Part shown: positions 55,007-64,000 of the stretch, one piece after another
How positions within the stretch are numbered: the first letter of the stretch is position 1
Layout of the letters: every line of letters begins with the position of its first letter
Assembly (NCBI RefSeq): GCF_011397635.1
Contig: NC_064773.1
Location: forward strand, 33,365,449-33,429,448
DNA: 64,000 bases
From: Epinephelus fuscoguttatus
Taxonomy: Eukaryota; Chordata; Actinopteri; Perciformes; Serranidae
Direction: 5' to 3'
Made by a program: the position numbers and the translations under genes
Notes under the pieces: generated by a model
Database searches by the model: none
Seen by the model: the letters and a program-made list of their open reading frames with translations, nothing else
What the model was told of the DNA's origin: nothing

Positions 55007-57308
55007 CCCCAGCTCTATCTGTCCCAATTAGATCACTGTCAAAGTCCAATAGCAGCTGATAAGTCCAAGTGAAGGCATCACTGGTATCAAACCAGGACTT
55101 ACAGCTAAATCGATTATAAGTTCTCTTTCTAAACATGCAAGCCACCCAGACTGATTGATTTATAAAGGAAACTAAAATTATCTCATAGCAGCCTCGTGGC
55201 TTGACCTATATTTTCCTGTTGCTTTTTTCCTGTGCAGTATTCCTATAGTCCTATTTTTAGGTTTTAATAGAACACTGTCATGTAATAGAACGCTTTTGGA
55301 TCACAGATGCACCCAAAGGCAATTCAAATGATCTTCAAATTTTATTTTTCAAATTTTAATATGTTTCTAAATTCAGGATCATGATGATTATCCACTCTCA
55401 TGTTTGACTCTCTTTTCAACTTTGCTTGTTGCTACGCGAAAAAACTGTGATCTTTCTTTGTCAATGAAACTTCCTTCTACACTGAACAAAAATTTTAACA
55501 CTTTTGTTTTTGCTCAGAAAAAAACTTTGGAGGCAGTAACTATTCTGGGAGAAGAAAGAGAGTGAAATACAATTTTGTACAAATTACTGTGAATCCCAAA
55601 AGGAGACTTTAAAGCTCAACGTTGTTGAATAGCAACTCAGCTGCAGACACCTACCACTCCTCTGAAGGATGGAGGGATCAGCCCGCAGTAGATGGGAATG
55701 AAACAGCTACAGATCAGCGCCTGTGGAAAAAGTGCAGGGTTAAACCAGAGAAAATCAATTTCCTGTGCTTACAATACTGTGACGGATGCCCCAGAAGAGG
55801 CTTCTCCAGAATTAAAAATAACAATGTCACAGATTTCCCGCACCTGTATGAGTTCCTCTTTGGAGCTAAACTCTGACACCAGCACGTTCTCCCCATCAGA
55901 CACTCTGGTCAATGAAACACACAGCCGCCCCGAGGCGAGGATGTGTGCGTCAGAAGGAAGGTCACGATTCAGGCCAGTCTTGATCACCTTGACCAGGTTG
56001 AAGGTAGGGTGAAGGGGGCCCAGGTTCCTCTTCCTGGCCTCTTTTGCCACCTCGATCACATCTTCACAACATTTAGCTAAAAATGAGAAGAAAACACAGT
56101 TTAGGCTGAGGAGATGGGACTTGAAGCTACACTCCTGATTTGAAGATTCCCTGTGATCAATCGGCTGCAACTTGGAAAACACACTTTCAAGATTCAGCCT
56201 GCTATTGGATCAATATTCACTAAAGCTACCAGGAGTCAGTGACCACCAGTAACCTCAGTGAGCCCTCTCCTGAGTACTCAGCCCATGCTGAGGTCATTGC
56301 AGCCTCCTGTTGGTCGACACGTGTTTACTGATATCAGCCTTTATTGCTTTTTCATGGGAGAGAAAGAGAGGCTCTGACTCACACTGTCCACAGTGAAAAC
56401 AGAGCCCTCTTGTGATCCTGTTTTTCTGTGTACAGTATATTGCCCGAGATGCATTCTCACATAAAATCATTTAAGTGTAAAAAGTTTCTAATGACCTTAT
56501 CTATATGTTTTTTCCCAAACTGCTTGTCTGCTTTTTATTATGTTGTCTCTTGTATCTAAAGGGCTGACAACAAATTTCCACCCTGGTGGATAATAAAGAT
56601 GGTTGTTATTGTTATAATTGTTATTATTCTTATTATTATAGGTCTACTAATAATAGGTTAATAACAATAATAATAAAAATAACTAGAAAAGGCATCAGAT
56701 GCTGAAAGTGCGTGTGGATGCTGACAGCTGAAACGCATTGCTGAAAATGCAGAAATATAAAACAAATTGGCTGAGATATAAAAGCTCAAATGCACTGACT
56801 ACACTGCTGAAAAACCTGGAAACTACAAGACAAGAAGTCGAAAAACGCTTAATATACTTGGAAGAAAAATGCTGAATTCAAGCGGAAATGTCCTTAAAGA
56901 GCTGAACATGAGTCTGTAGCTGAAAGTATGCAGAAGTAGTTTAATGCCAAAAAACGTACGGAAGGTAAATTAAGCACCAGAATAACGATTTGCAGAATAG
57001 TAGCCTAATTAATTATTCAAAATAATACCAATTATACAGGACTTAAGTTGTCCTCCATATCCTGCCTCAAATGTATCCTACATAGAACTCCAGGCTACCG
57101 AGCCACAGCGGTGTTTCTTACTTATTGAAGCCTGGCTGGCGAGCACCGCGGCGGTCAGAGCACCGGCAGAGGCTCCGTACAGCTTGGTGGCCCCTTTCAG
57201 CAGGTAGGGCGCTTTCTCCAGCAGACAGCTGGCAACCCCGATGTGGTAAATTCCCAAAAACCCGCACCCGGCGAATGACAAGTTCCAGCCGCCGTTTAGG
57301 TCGAACAT
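46216..57308 (-). CDS. pnpla3: Patatin-like phospholipase domain protein 3 type lipase, complete (9 coding exons)
   Basis: The PNPLA2/3/5 family hydrolyses triacylglycerol and retinyl esters at lipid droplets. Nine minus-strand exons join in phase into 471 codons plus stop (human PNPLA3 481). The glycine-rich oxyanion loop GCGFLG is at 14-19, the nucleophile is Ser47 in GASAG, and the second dyad residue is Asp166 in YVDGGISDN, the same numbers as in human PNPLA2 and PNPLA3. Residue 148 is Ile, the common human state at the disease-linked I148M site. Residues 172-230 ([25 protein letters not shown]) read closer to PNPLA2 than to human PNPLA3. After the patatin core come [20 protein letters not shown] and a Ser/His-rich tail. 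Its position beside sult4a1 marks the PNPLA3/PNPLA5 locus rather than PNPLA2. Introns 4 and 8 hold a hAT element and a half-site-bearing tandem repeat. Confidence 0.9.
46740..47640. repeat. About 100-bp tandem repeat with nuclear-receptor half-site pairs (copy 2)
   Basis: Six or more diverged units in pnpla3 intron 8, each around AAAGGTCAAGGTCAxxxTGACCTTG, then TCTCATTCTTGTGAACAC and AATATCTCAAGAA. Perfect inverted pairs with 3-bp spacing: 46870-46884, 47022-47036 and 47440-47452. Perfect direct pair with 1-bp spacing: AGGTCAAAGGTCA at 47009-47021. Confidence 0.85.
48023..48130 (-). CDS. pnpla3: pnpla3 coding exon 8 (residues 356-391, part of 392)
   Basis: [20 protein letters not shown], aligned to human ...WLPDMPDDVLWLQ. 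Acceptor tccag, donor gtgaca. Confidence 0.91.
48304..48436 (-). CDS. pnpla3: pnpla3 coding exon 7 (residues 312-355, part of 356)
   Basis: [20 protein letters not shown] and [17 protein letters not shown], the conserved post-patatin block. Acceptor ttcag, donor gtcagt. Confidence 0.93.
48538..48714 (-). CDS. pnpla3: pnpla3 coding exon 6 (residues 253-311, part of 312)
   Basis: Variable linker: [19 protein letters not shown], a CCC run and [18 protein letters not shown]. Conservation is weak, so it is placed by phase and splice sites (acceptor gccag, donor gtgtgg). Confidence 0.85.
48840..48900 (-). CDS. pnpla3: pnpla3 coding exon 5 (residues 233-252, part of 253)
   Basis: [20 protein letters not shown], matching the conserved VL-x-E-M/I-C-x2-GY block. 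Donor gtgagt. Confidence 0.93.
48901..50361. other. pnpla3 intron 4, left part, repeats only
   Basis: Contains a dispersed repeat from about 49898 (GGATTGTATTTATATAGTGC, known in many fish) with a (CA)n tract at 49976-50004. No exon. Confidence 0.55.
50362..51347. mobile_element. Non-autonomous hAT element with exact 8-bp duplication
   Basis: Ends TAGGGATGCACCGAATATTC and TTTCGGTGCATCCCTA. Duplications GTCTCTAT at 50354-50361 and 51348-51355. 986 bp. A minus-strand open frame (50888-50604) is shared in part with the copy at 19967 but shows no transposase motif. Confidence 0.9.
52438..52647 (-). CDS. pnpla3: pnpla3 coding exon 4 (residues 163-232), with catalytic Asp166
   Basis: [46 protein letters not shown]. 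Acceptor tttag, donor gtaggg. Confidence 0.96.
53196..53575. repeat. Dispersed fish repeat (unassigned DNA-element type)
   Basis: GAGCAAAAATTTAAACACAG...TTTTGATTTTGCTCCCATTTTT start and the block GGTGTGCCTTGGGATGGTCA...CACTCTAAAATGTGCAG are common across teleosts. A stray end of the same family lies at about 55480-55525. Confidence 0.6.
54959..55004. repeat. (CA)n microsatellite
   Basis: 46 bp of CA repeat in pnpla3 intron 3. Confidence 0.97.
55655..55720 (-). CDS. pnpla3: pnpla3 coding exon 3 (residues 141-162)
   Basis: [18 protein letters not shown] then FRGV; Ile148 is the residue equivalent to human I148. Phase 0 at both ends. Confidence 0.94.
55844..56076 (-). CDS. pnpla3: pnpla3 coding exon 2 (residues 63-140)
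   Basis: [40 protein letters not shown] and SSKEELIQ. Acceptor ttttag, donor gtgcgg, phase 0 end. Confidence 0.95.
56077..57121. other. pnpla3 intron 1, no additional feature
   Basis: AT-rich with ATT/ATA trinucleotide runs near 56615-56690. Confidence 0.6.
57122..57308 (-). CDS. pnpla3: pnpla3 coding exon 1 (residues 1-62, part of 63)
   Basis: [19 protein letters not shown] through [16 protein letters not shown], carrying the oxyanion loop and nucleophile Ser47. Donor gtaaga. Confidence 0.95.
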
Positions 57309-58127
57309 GGTGGTGCATACCCCGGTTGGGGAGCCCTGAGAGCGGCCTGATCACCGAGTGCGCAGCGGCAGACGGGGAGTAGCACAACTGTCACCAGTGC
57401 TCGGTGAACAGGAGCTAACTGAGTTATTCAACAGGTCAACAACTGGATCCATAGAGGGAAGTAGAGGGAGGAAGCACTGAGAATGATGCCTTCAGGTGCT
57501 GTCGGAACTACCACAACATTGATGTGAGCGGTTCAGCAGCGCGTCTATCCAATTCCTTTCACTTATTTTCTCTTAAGGGATTTATTTATATGATATAAAT
57601 AGCAGAACATGTAGGCCTACCAAAAAATCCTTACTGCAATTTTACTGTTCACATGCACATGCTTATATTTTTGTGCTAAGCCATCAAGATTGACCCCTTT
57701 GGATTTTTAAAAACTGTTATTTATTCATTATCCAACGTTGACGCTTTCGGGTGAGGCGGAACGTGAGGCCCCGTGAAGTCACCGAGGGACAGTAAAGGCA
57801 ACATAATTTTCAAGAGCATGATTGGACTAATGGACGTCTATCAATTTCTCTTTCGACATAACAGCCAATCAACTGCAAGTGGGACAGACAACACGCAAGG
57901 GACTTTACAATCCCCTTAAAAACAGAAGCGAAACCACAAATGCTCCCCCTGCTTCTGTGCTCTTCCGTGACAGTTATTACTCATGCCTGTTAAATAATTC
58001 TGTGGTGACTGTAGGCCGTACATAATGGTGATAGAGCACACTCTCCTTTTCACTGCTGTGTGTTTACATGACATCAGGACCTTTCAAAAGACAGAGAATC
58101 TTATAGGCCTAGATTTGGGTTAGTTCT

Positions 58128-59161
58128 TACCTTTTGTGCTGTTTATCAGTCTAGATAGTTTTGGTGTGAGTTGCCAAATGTTGGAGATATTGGCTGTAGA
58201 GATGTCTGCCTTCTCACTGATACAAGGCTGTAATCACCTCTTCAGTACTGGGGGGGGGGGGTACCATTTACCTTGCCACCCTCTGTGACCCAGTCATCCA
58301 GGGGAGTCTGGGGGAAATTTCCCTTCATGAGAATTTTTTTGAAACTTAACAGCTTATCTGAACATTTAGGAGCATTTTGACACAAAAATCTTTGATCAGT
58401 CATTCCCAAAGTTTTGATGACTGAGTGTCATTTTAGCAGGCAGAGTATGATTGAGGGCTGCACTGCAAAAGTGCACACGCCAAGACTTTTATCTGGCTTT
58501 TTATAACATACTATATTATAACTGTGACAGTTTTATGACATTTATGACATATTATTATGGTAGAGCCAAGTACTGGGATGAAACGAGCCCATTCCGAGTA
58601 CAAATAAAGATAATTTAGTTTGCTGAACAGATACAGGCACAGATACAGATGATGGTGTACTCACTCATCCCTTCGTATTATACTATGACATTCTTTAAAA
58701 TACTATATTATAACTTTTTTTTATGACTTTTTTATTATGACATACTATCAACAACAACAGTGATATTATGTATCATTCAATTTTACATTTTACTTTTGAG
58801 CCTAATACAATTGAAAGAGAAGTACAGTACGGTGTTTGACATCGATTGTATCCCAGCAGTCAGGCAATGACTTCTGCCTGGGTATGGCAACACCACTTGT
58901 ACAAACCACACACAGAAATTGCAGTAGCCTACACCATTACTTTGGGTATCAGCAGAAGAGAGAAAGTAGTTCCTACGTGAAACTGCCTACAACAAGGTCT
59001 GTAGATTATCTTGAGTAGCAGGTCATGATTTCTGGAAAAAGACATTGCTGTTCAGTTTTATTTTGCTGTGTATTTTTTTTTTAGTGCTTTGAGCACCACA
59101 TACTGGGTGCCATCTAGTTCCATAGTAATGGAGAGAGGGCAGAGGGGAACTGTCCCTTTAA
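58128..59161. mobile_element. Palindromic TTAA-type MITE (copy 3)
   Basis: Left part TTTATCAGTCTAGATAGTTTTGGTGTGAG and right part GCACCACATACTGGGTGCCATCTAGTTCC...GGGGAACTGTCCCTTTAA match copies 1 and 2. Lies between pnpla3 and sult4a1; the middle contains an unrelated insertion. Confidence 0.55.
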
Positions 59162-59379
59162 AGTATTATGACCTCTGTATGCAGCCTAATATCTAATCAC
59201 ATATTAAAGTCAAAAGCACTCACAAACACTATAAAAAACTTATAAGACCCATTAATAAAGAATAGAATATTTTAGGCCTACACAGTTTATGTGACAACAT
59301 AGTAATTGAGTAGGCTGTATGTAAGACCATAGGATTATGACATAATAATATTATAGGATTATTACAGCTGCCTCATAGG

Positions 59380-59698
59380 TTGTACTGGAGCAGAGCTCTG
59401 TGTAATGTGCTGGGGAACATTCTTCCCCTGCGGTCGCGCGCATCCTCGAGCTCGGCTCGAGTGGTCCTGATGCTGGGAGTTGTGCGCGCGCATTACATCA
59501 CTTCTCCCCCGCGTGATTGGCTGTAGGTCAACTCGTCCGCCTGCCGTGCAGCATTCACAGCAGCGGCGTTTCAAATCAGCCTCATCACCATCATCATCAT
59601 CATCATCTCCACGTCTGATTGAATTCAAAAAAAAGGGGAAAAACGGTCGCGTGGGTGTGCGCGTTTTCTTGTTCTTGCACTGGCGGCTGGTTTCGAGG
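59380..59698 (+). promoter_or_regulatory. sult4a1 CpG-rich promoter and 5' UTR
   Basis: CpG density rises sharply between about 59400 and 59700 against an AT-rich surround. It holds repeated CG runs near 59435 and 59485, an ATTGG CCAAT box near 59516 and an (ATC)n tract at 59586-59607 in the likely 5' UTR. It sits directly before the start codon. Transcription start not determined. Confidence 0.55.
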
Positions 59699-59867
59699 AT
59701 GGCCGAGAGCGAGGCAGATACGCCGAGCACGCCGATTGAGTTTGAGAGCAAATACTTCGAGTTTGATGGAGTGCGGCTGCCGCCCTTCTGCAGAGGGAAG
59801 ATGGAGGAGATCGCCAACTTCTCCCTCAGAAGTAGCGACATATGGATCGTCACCTACCCGAAGTCAG
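59699..59867 (+). CDS. sult4a1: Sulfotransferase family 4A member 1, first coding exon
   Basis: SULT4A1 is a brain-enriched, very conserved cytosolic sulfotransferase with no agreed substrate. This exon gives residues 1-56 plus one base. MAESEADTPSTP, FESKYFEFDGVRLPPFCRGK, MEEIANF and WIVTYPKSG match human SULT4A1 almost throughout. TYPKSG is the 5'-phosphosulfate-binding loop start of SULT enzymes. The exon ends in the split Gly codon at the donor gtaaac. No second exon was found up to 64000, so intron 1 exceeds 4.1 kb. The start is chosen from the human N-terminus; the frame stays open upstream for over 200 nt but has no ATG. Confidence 0.94.
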
Positions 59868-62800
59868 GTAAACAAGTCTCTGCGTCACCTTCGGGGCACG
59901 CTGCTCTCTGTGCGTTCACATTTGTTGGCTGTTGGCATCTCTCTGCTGCAGCGGTGATTGCAGGCTTCCCTTGTGATTATCAAAGTTTCATGTGAATATA
60001 AATAACAACACAGAGACAGCAGATGTGCAGCTTTTATCGGTCATAGGGTTCATTTTGAACAACGCACAGGCCACAGTCATCATGAAAGTTGGACATCAGG
60101 TCGTGTTTTATATTTAACAGCACTGGGTGGGTCACAGTTACCTAACGTCCCTGTTTATATTGCGCTTGTGCAACACAATTATATTTTATAGGCCAATATC
60201 ACGCTTTTACAAGCAGTATCCCATCATGCATTACATAATCTGATGCAGACAAAAATTGATGAATGCCTAATAGTGCATCAGTAAGCCTACACGTCTAAGC
60301 TGGCCTTTATCAGCCACCATAACACGCGCCATGAGACGCAGATGGAAGTTGGTGTTTACATCTAGCTTCAGAGTGTCGTTGCGCAGCTCTGCAGCAGGCC
60401 GGCTGCCGCGCGGTGCCCTGTTGTGCGCTGGGTGGGTCCGGTCATGTGACGGCTGGTGGGCAGCTGGGGCTCGATGTCAGCATGCAGAAGGACAGTGGGA
60501 GTTGAACTGTTGACATGTGAATTAAATTTTTGTTTTGTTGTTGTTTTGTTTTGGTTGAGCATCTCAGTAGCATAGGAGCACCCACAGGTGTAGATTCCAG
60601 GGGACACTTAGGGGACACGTCCTACTCAATATTTAGAACATGTGCATTTGTCCCCTCACCTCCCCTACAAAAGTAGCAGAGGACTTTTATTTTGACAAAA
60701 TTCATGAATTTGCACCATAAATTTCCACCATATACACATATTGATGCATAAAATTTCACCTGAATGCAGGAAATGTTTGATGCTCATATTTTTCTGGCAG
60801 AGGAACCCCAAACCAGGGGCGTACATGTAGACAGTGCAGGCAATGGGATTGCACTGGAGCTCTCGTGGTGGAGGGGCCCGTAGAGAGAGTGGGCCCTGCA
60901 TGTGATTCAGATAGCTACCTTGGAAATATACCTGTGTTCAAAAAGGATGATTTAAAAAAGGCAATATTTTAAATTTAAAGATGGTGCCAATAGCTATATA
61001 TATCATCATAAAGGCAAACCCAATTGCATAATGGCTTTTGCTTTTATTTTATTTTTTTAAATTGTCAGTAGCTAGCTAAAACAAAATTATGTTCTTTTTC
61101 TACATAAGCTATAAAATATATTAATGAACTATAAAGTGATTCAATGAAATGATTAATTTCTTACTTTCTTTGATTTTTTTTTTTTTGTCAGTAATGCAAT
61201 GATGATTTCCGGGTAATATGGTTGCAGATGTTGTCCAATGTCAAGTCTCTATTTGTGTTGAAACAATACATGCATGATTGCGTGTACTAGGGCCCGTCAT
61301 AGTAATGTGCACTGAGGCCCATTATAACTTCCTTACACTACTGCCCTAAATCCCCCATTTATATGCTCTTATCCACTAACCCCATGAATCCTTTTTTTAG
61401 AGTGATGGATTTCTACACTAAGTAAGATGGACAGTTACTGTTTTTTATTCTTAATCCTTACATCCTTGCAGAAGTATTTGATCTAATCTAGAAGCTTAGT
61501 GATGCCGGGCTAATGTACTGCTGTATATCTGGAGAACTAAGCACTAACTAGCAGGCTAGGATGGTGCTGGTCAGCAACAACAGCTTCTTGATTTTCTCTG
61601 GGTTATCCTTACTGTATCTGTTAACTCCACCCTCCTTTATTCACAGCTGCACGTCACTGTGTTCAATAACAAGCCACTAAAGAGGGAAAATTCAGGGTTA
61701 GAGTGCGCCAAACTTGAACATGACGTCCCTTTTAGAAAATCCACTGATCAGAGCAATTCTATTGAAATACACTGAATGTGTCATTCTAATTGGCTAGGCC
61801 TTTAGTTATGTTTAAGCATGTTTAAAATTATTGAAATAAGCAACCCACAAAAAATGGTGTCATTGTTTGTCTCTGCAAACCACATTTGCACACAGTTATG
61901 TAGTGGATACACTGAAACTTTACATTTCAACACTGTGGTTAGGTATAGGCACAAAAACACATAGTTGTGATCAGAAAAAGATTAAATTGTGGCTTAAAAT
62001 ACCGGGTAACCTGGTTTACCTTGACATCACTGAAAAAGCAGAAAAAAAATCACTTGTAATGCTTAAAAAGCTGCTTGAGACATAGTGACAGGTAGCTACA
62101 AAACACCCATGTTTGGTGCCTAAAAAGCTGCTGGAAAAACACTGATGGGTCTCTACAAAGCACCCATGTTTGATGCAAGTCACTACTACTGGAAACACAG
62201 TAGTGACTTGCTAAAAAAAAACTTTTTTGTTGTTTTTTGGTCTGCATGGTCTGCATTGGTCCGCAGCTTTGCAGGCATTTCGCCTAGGTGACATGCCATC
62301 CACCATCCCCCTCCACCTCCAGATGACAAAGACAGCTCATATACCACGTCACTTTAGAAACTGAATTGATATGATATGTATGAAACATACTAATGTAATG
62401 CACTTTCTTCTAGTGACTGGACTGACAGAAAGGAGTTTGAAAACCAGGCCAAAATAGGGGTCATAGGGTTCAATGGGTGCATGACTAGTGAAAGCATACA
62501 CTACAGACTTTATTAAAGCGATGAATAATGCTCAATGGGTTTAATCGCATGAATGCATTGTATATGTGTATGCAGATGTAAGTAGGTGGAATGCAGCATG
62601 TTGCTGTATCATACTGCTGCACACATTCTGCTACATGATACTGTGAGAGACAGCAGTAGAGCCAAACTCTCCTGGGTGTAACAGACTGTGCTGCTTCCTG
62701 TTTAGGTTTTGCCCTGCAAGCATGGATTTGTGCTGCATCCTCCCATTACTTCCAGAGGGGCCTCGTGTTAAATGTACATGATTTGTTCAGACCCCTCTGG

Positions 62801-63480
62801 AAATCAGTACCTCTCATGCTGGCTGACTGACTGTGGAAAGAAAAGTGCAATTCTCTCAAAAATCTCAAATAAACTGCAGAAGGAGTTCTTTGTATTATTT
62901 TATTATTATTTTACAGTTCGCCAACTAAAACACTACCGCTGCACAAATAACATCATACAATTCATCAAATAACTGTGTGAGTTATCACCTGTAGAGATAA
63001 ATGGATAATTATTATTAGCAGAGTTTTACAAAGCTTTTTAGTTTTCTTTCAGCGCGTGTGCTGGTTTTACAGTGCCCAGTTTTCATGTTTAAGTTTATCT
63101 ATTTTCATTGAAAAATCCAGATAAAGCCTGTGACTATGGGGAATACAGAGGAAAATGTAGTTGCTAGAGAGGCAGATATTTCCCTCATGATTTGGTTGAG
63201 ACTGAAAAAAACCTAAGCACTAAATACTGGACATCAATTCTAGAATCATGACCTTAGCTAAATGCTATTAGTCTTAATGTACTTATAATTTAAGTATGTA
63301 AATTCAGTAAACATAATTTAAGACTAATAGCTAATCTTATTGATGAAGTAAACATAACTTAAGACTGAATTTATTTACTTACTTTCTTCAAGGCAAGCAG
63401 TTTCCTAGATTTTTTTTTTTTTTTAAAGTACGATCAGCTTGTCATATTTTATTACAAGCTGAATTTATGAGCAAGCATTA
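59868..63480. other. sult4a1 intron 1, no exon
   Basis: Contains a degraded repeat at about 60709-60900 (partner at 2545-2650), a tandem/hairpin repeat at 62040-62211, and otherwise AT-rich sequence. Confidence 0.6.
62040..62211. repeat. About 68-bp tandem repeat ending in a 13-bp hairpin
   Basis: Two units share AAAAAGCTGCT...CTACAAA(A/G)CACCCATGTTTG(G/A)TG. Inverted arms GCAAGTCACTACT at 62175-62187 and its complement at 62199-62211 surround an 11-nt loop. Confidence 0.65.
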
Positions 63481-63482
63481 GC

Positions 63483-63720
63483 TCAAATGCACATACAGTA
63501 CAACTTATGGCACTGTTTGTGGATGTCTTTATCATCAGATAAATCATTGATAATATGATGGCCATGATATATAATCTCATGACACACTTTAAGAACAATA
63601 TCTAATAAGAGGAATTCAGGAAATTCTAATTTTCTGTCTTCTTTACTTCTAACAATCATAATATTACTTTTGTTAGCATTATATTTGATGCTAAAAACCA
63701 TATCATGAGAAAACCTTAAA
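63483..63720 (-). pseudogene. Non-LTR retrotransposon reverse transcriptase fragment
   Basis: Minus-strand reading FSIKYNANKSNIMIVRSKED...CHEIIYHGHHI and NDLSDDKDIHKQCHKLY is a recurrent fish LINE RT/thumb segment (KYNxxKSxxMxVRSKE; DDLSDDKDI). Both ends truncated. In sult4a1 intron 1. Confidence 0.7.
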
Positions 63721-64000
63721 CAAATGCACCAGAATTACTATATAAAACACAAATCATGAGCCAGTAATTTGTACTACGTAACCGCGAACATGTAATCAGT
63801 GGGGCTGCAATCACATGACCAATGCACTGACAGGAATAAGGACACAGTATAAAGAGCAAAACTTTAGTTAAGGAGGCAGGCTGAGGTGGTGAACTTCACT
63901 TGCCTAAACCTAACCTAAGTAACTTGACGTTAAGTACGTATCATGAGGACACCAAGCATATTTGTTTTCCTAACCCTAACTTACATAACTTTACTTTCCT

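Noticed and set aside
59868-64000. sult4a1 exon 2
   Set aside because: No frame matching the SLLQEVVYLV block was found on the plus strand; intron 1 continues past the window.

Overview
The window is nuclear DNA of a bony fish, most probably a percomorph teleost. It has short conserved exons with GT-AG introns, vertebrate-only gene families, and introns packed with teleost-type repeats: L2/CR1 and Rex1-like LINEs, tRNA-like SINEs, several hAT families, Tc1-type MITEs and many microsatellites. No bacterial or plasmid feature was seen. Exon limits were set by eye from splice sites, phase continuity and remembered human orthologues; no alignment was run.

Four protein-coding genes are present. 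(1) ttll12, minus strand: coding exons 1-5 (12578 down to 2726), encoding the first 268 residues; the remainder lies left of position 1. (2) snx4, minus strand, complete: 14 coding exons, 38188 down to 18142, predicted 435 residues with PX and BAR domains. (3) A pnpla3-type patatin-like lipase, minus strand, complete: 9 coding exons, 57308 down to 46216, predicted 471 residues with Ser47/Asp166. (4) sult4a1, plus strand: first coding exon only (59699-59867), with intron 1 running off the right edge. The order ttll12 / snx4 / pnpla3 / sult4a1 matches the human 22q13 block (TTLL12 ... SULT4A1, PNPLA5, PNPLA3) except for snx4, whose human orthologue is on chromosome 3. pnpla3 and sult4a1 are head to head, 2.4 kb apart.

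Most of the remaining sequence is repeats. In ttll12 intron 2, an almost full-length L2-type LINE (5594-10144) with an intact SGNH-esterase ORF1 has split the 3' end of a Rex1-like LINE; a MITE with 121-bp terminal inverted repeats lies further inside the Rex1-like sequence. In snx4 intron 10, a hAT element with an exact 8-bp target duplication keeps a BED zinc-finger ORF. In snx4 intron 3, a palindromic TTAA-type element carries two hAT insertions, one of which contains a SINE. In pnpla3 intron 4 there is a complete non-autonomous hAT. In pnpla3 intron 8, an approximately 100-bp tandem repeat carries perfect inverted and direct AGGTCA half-site pairs (oestrogen-receptor and PPAR/HNF4 type spacing).

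The four genes have no shared pathway visible here: a tubulin-ligase-like regulator, an endosomal sorting nexin, a lipid-droplet lipase and a brain-type sulfotransferase. I see no prokaryote-style gene system. The most unusual material is the layered transposon record and the receptor-site-bearing repeat inside the lipase gene.
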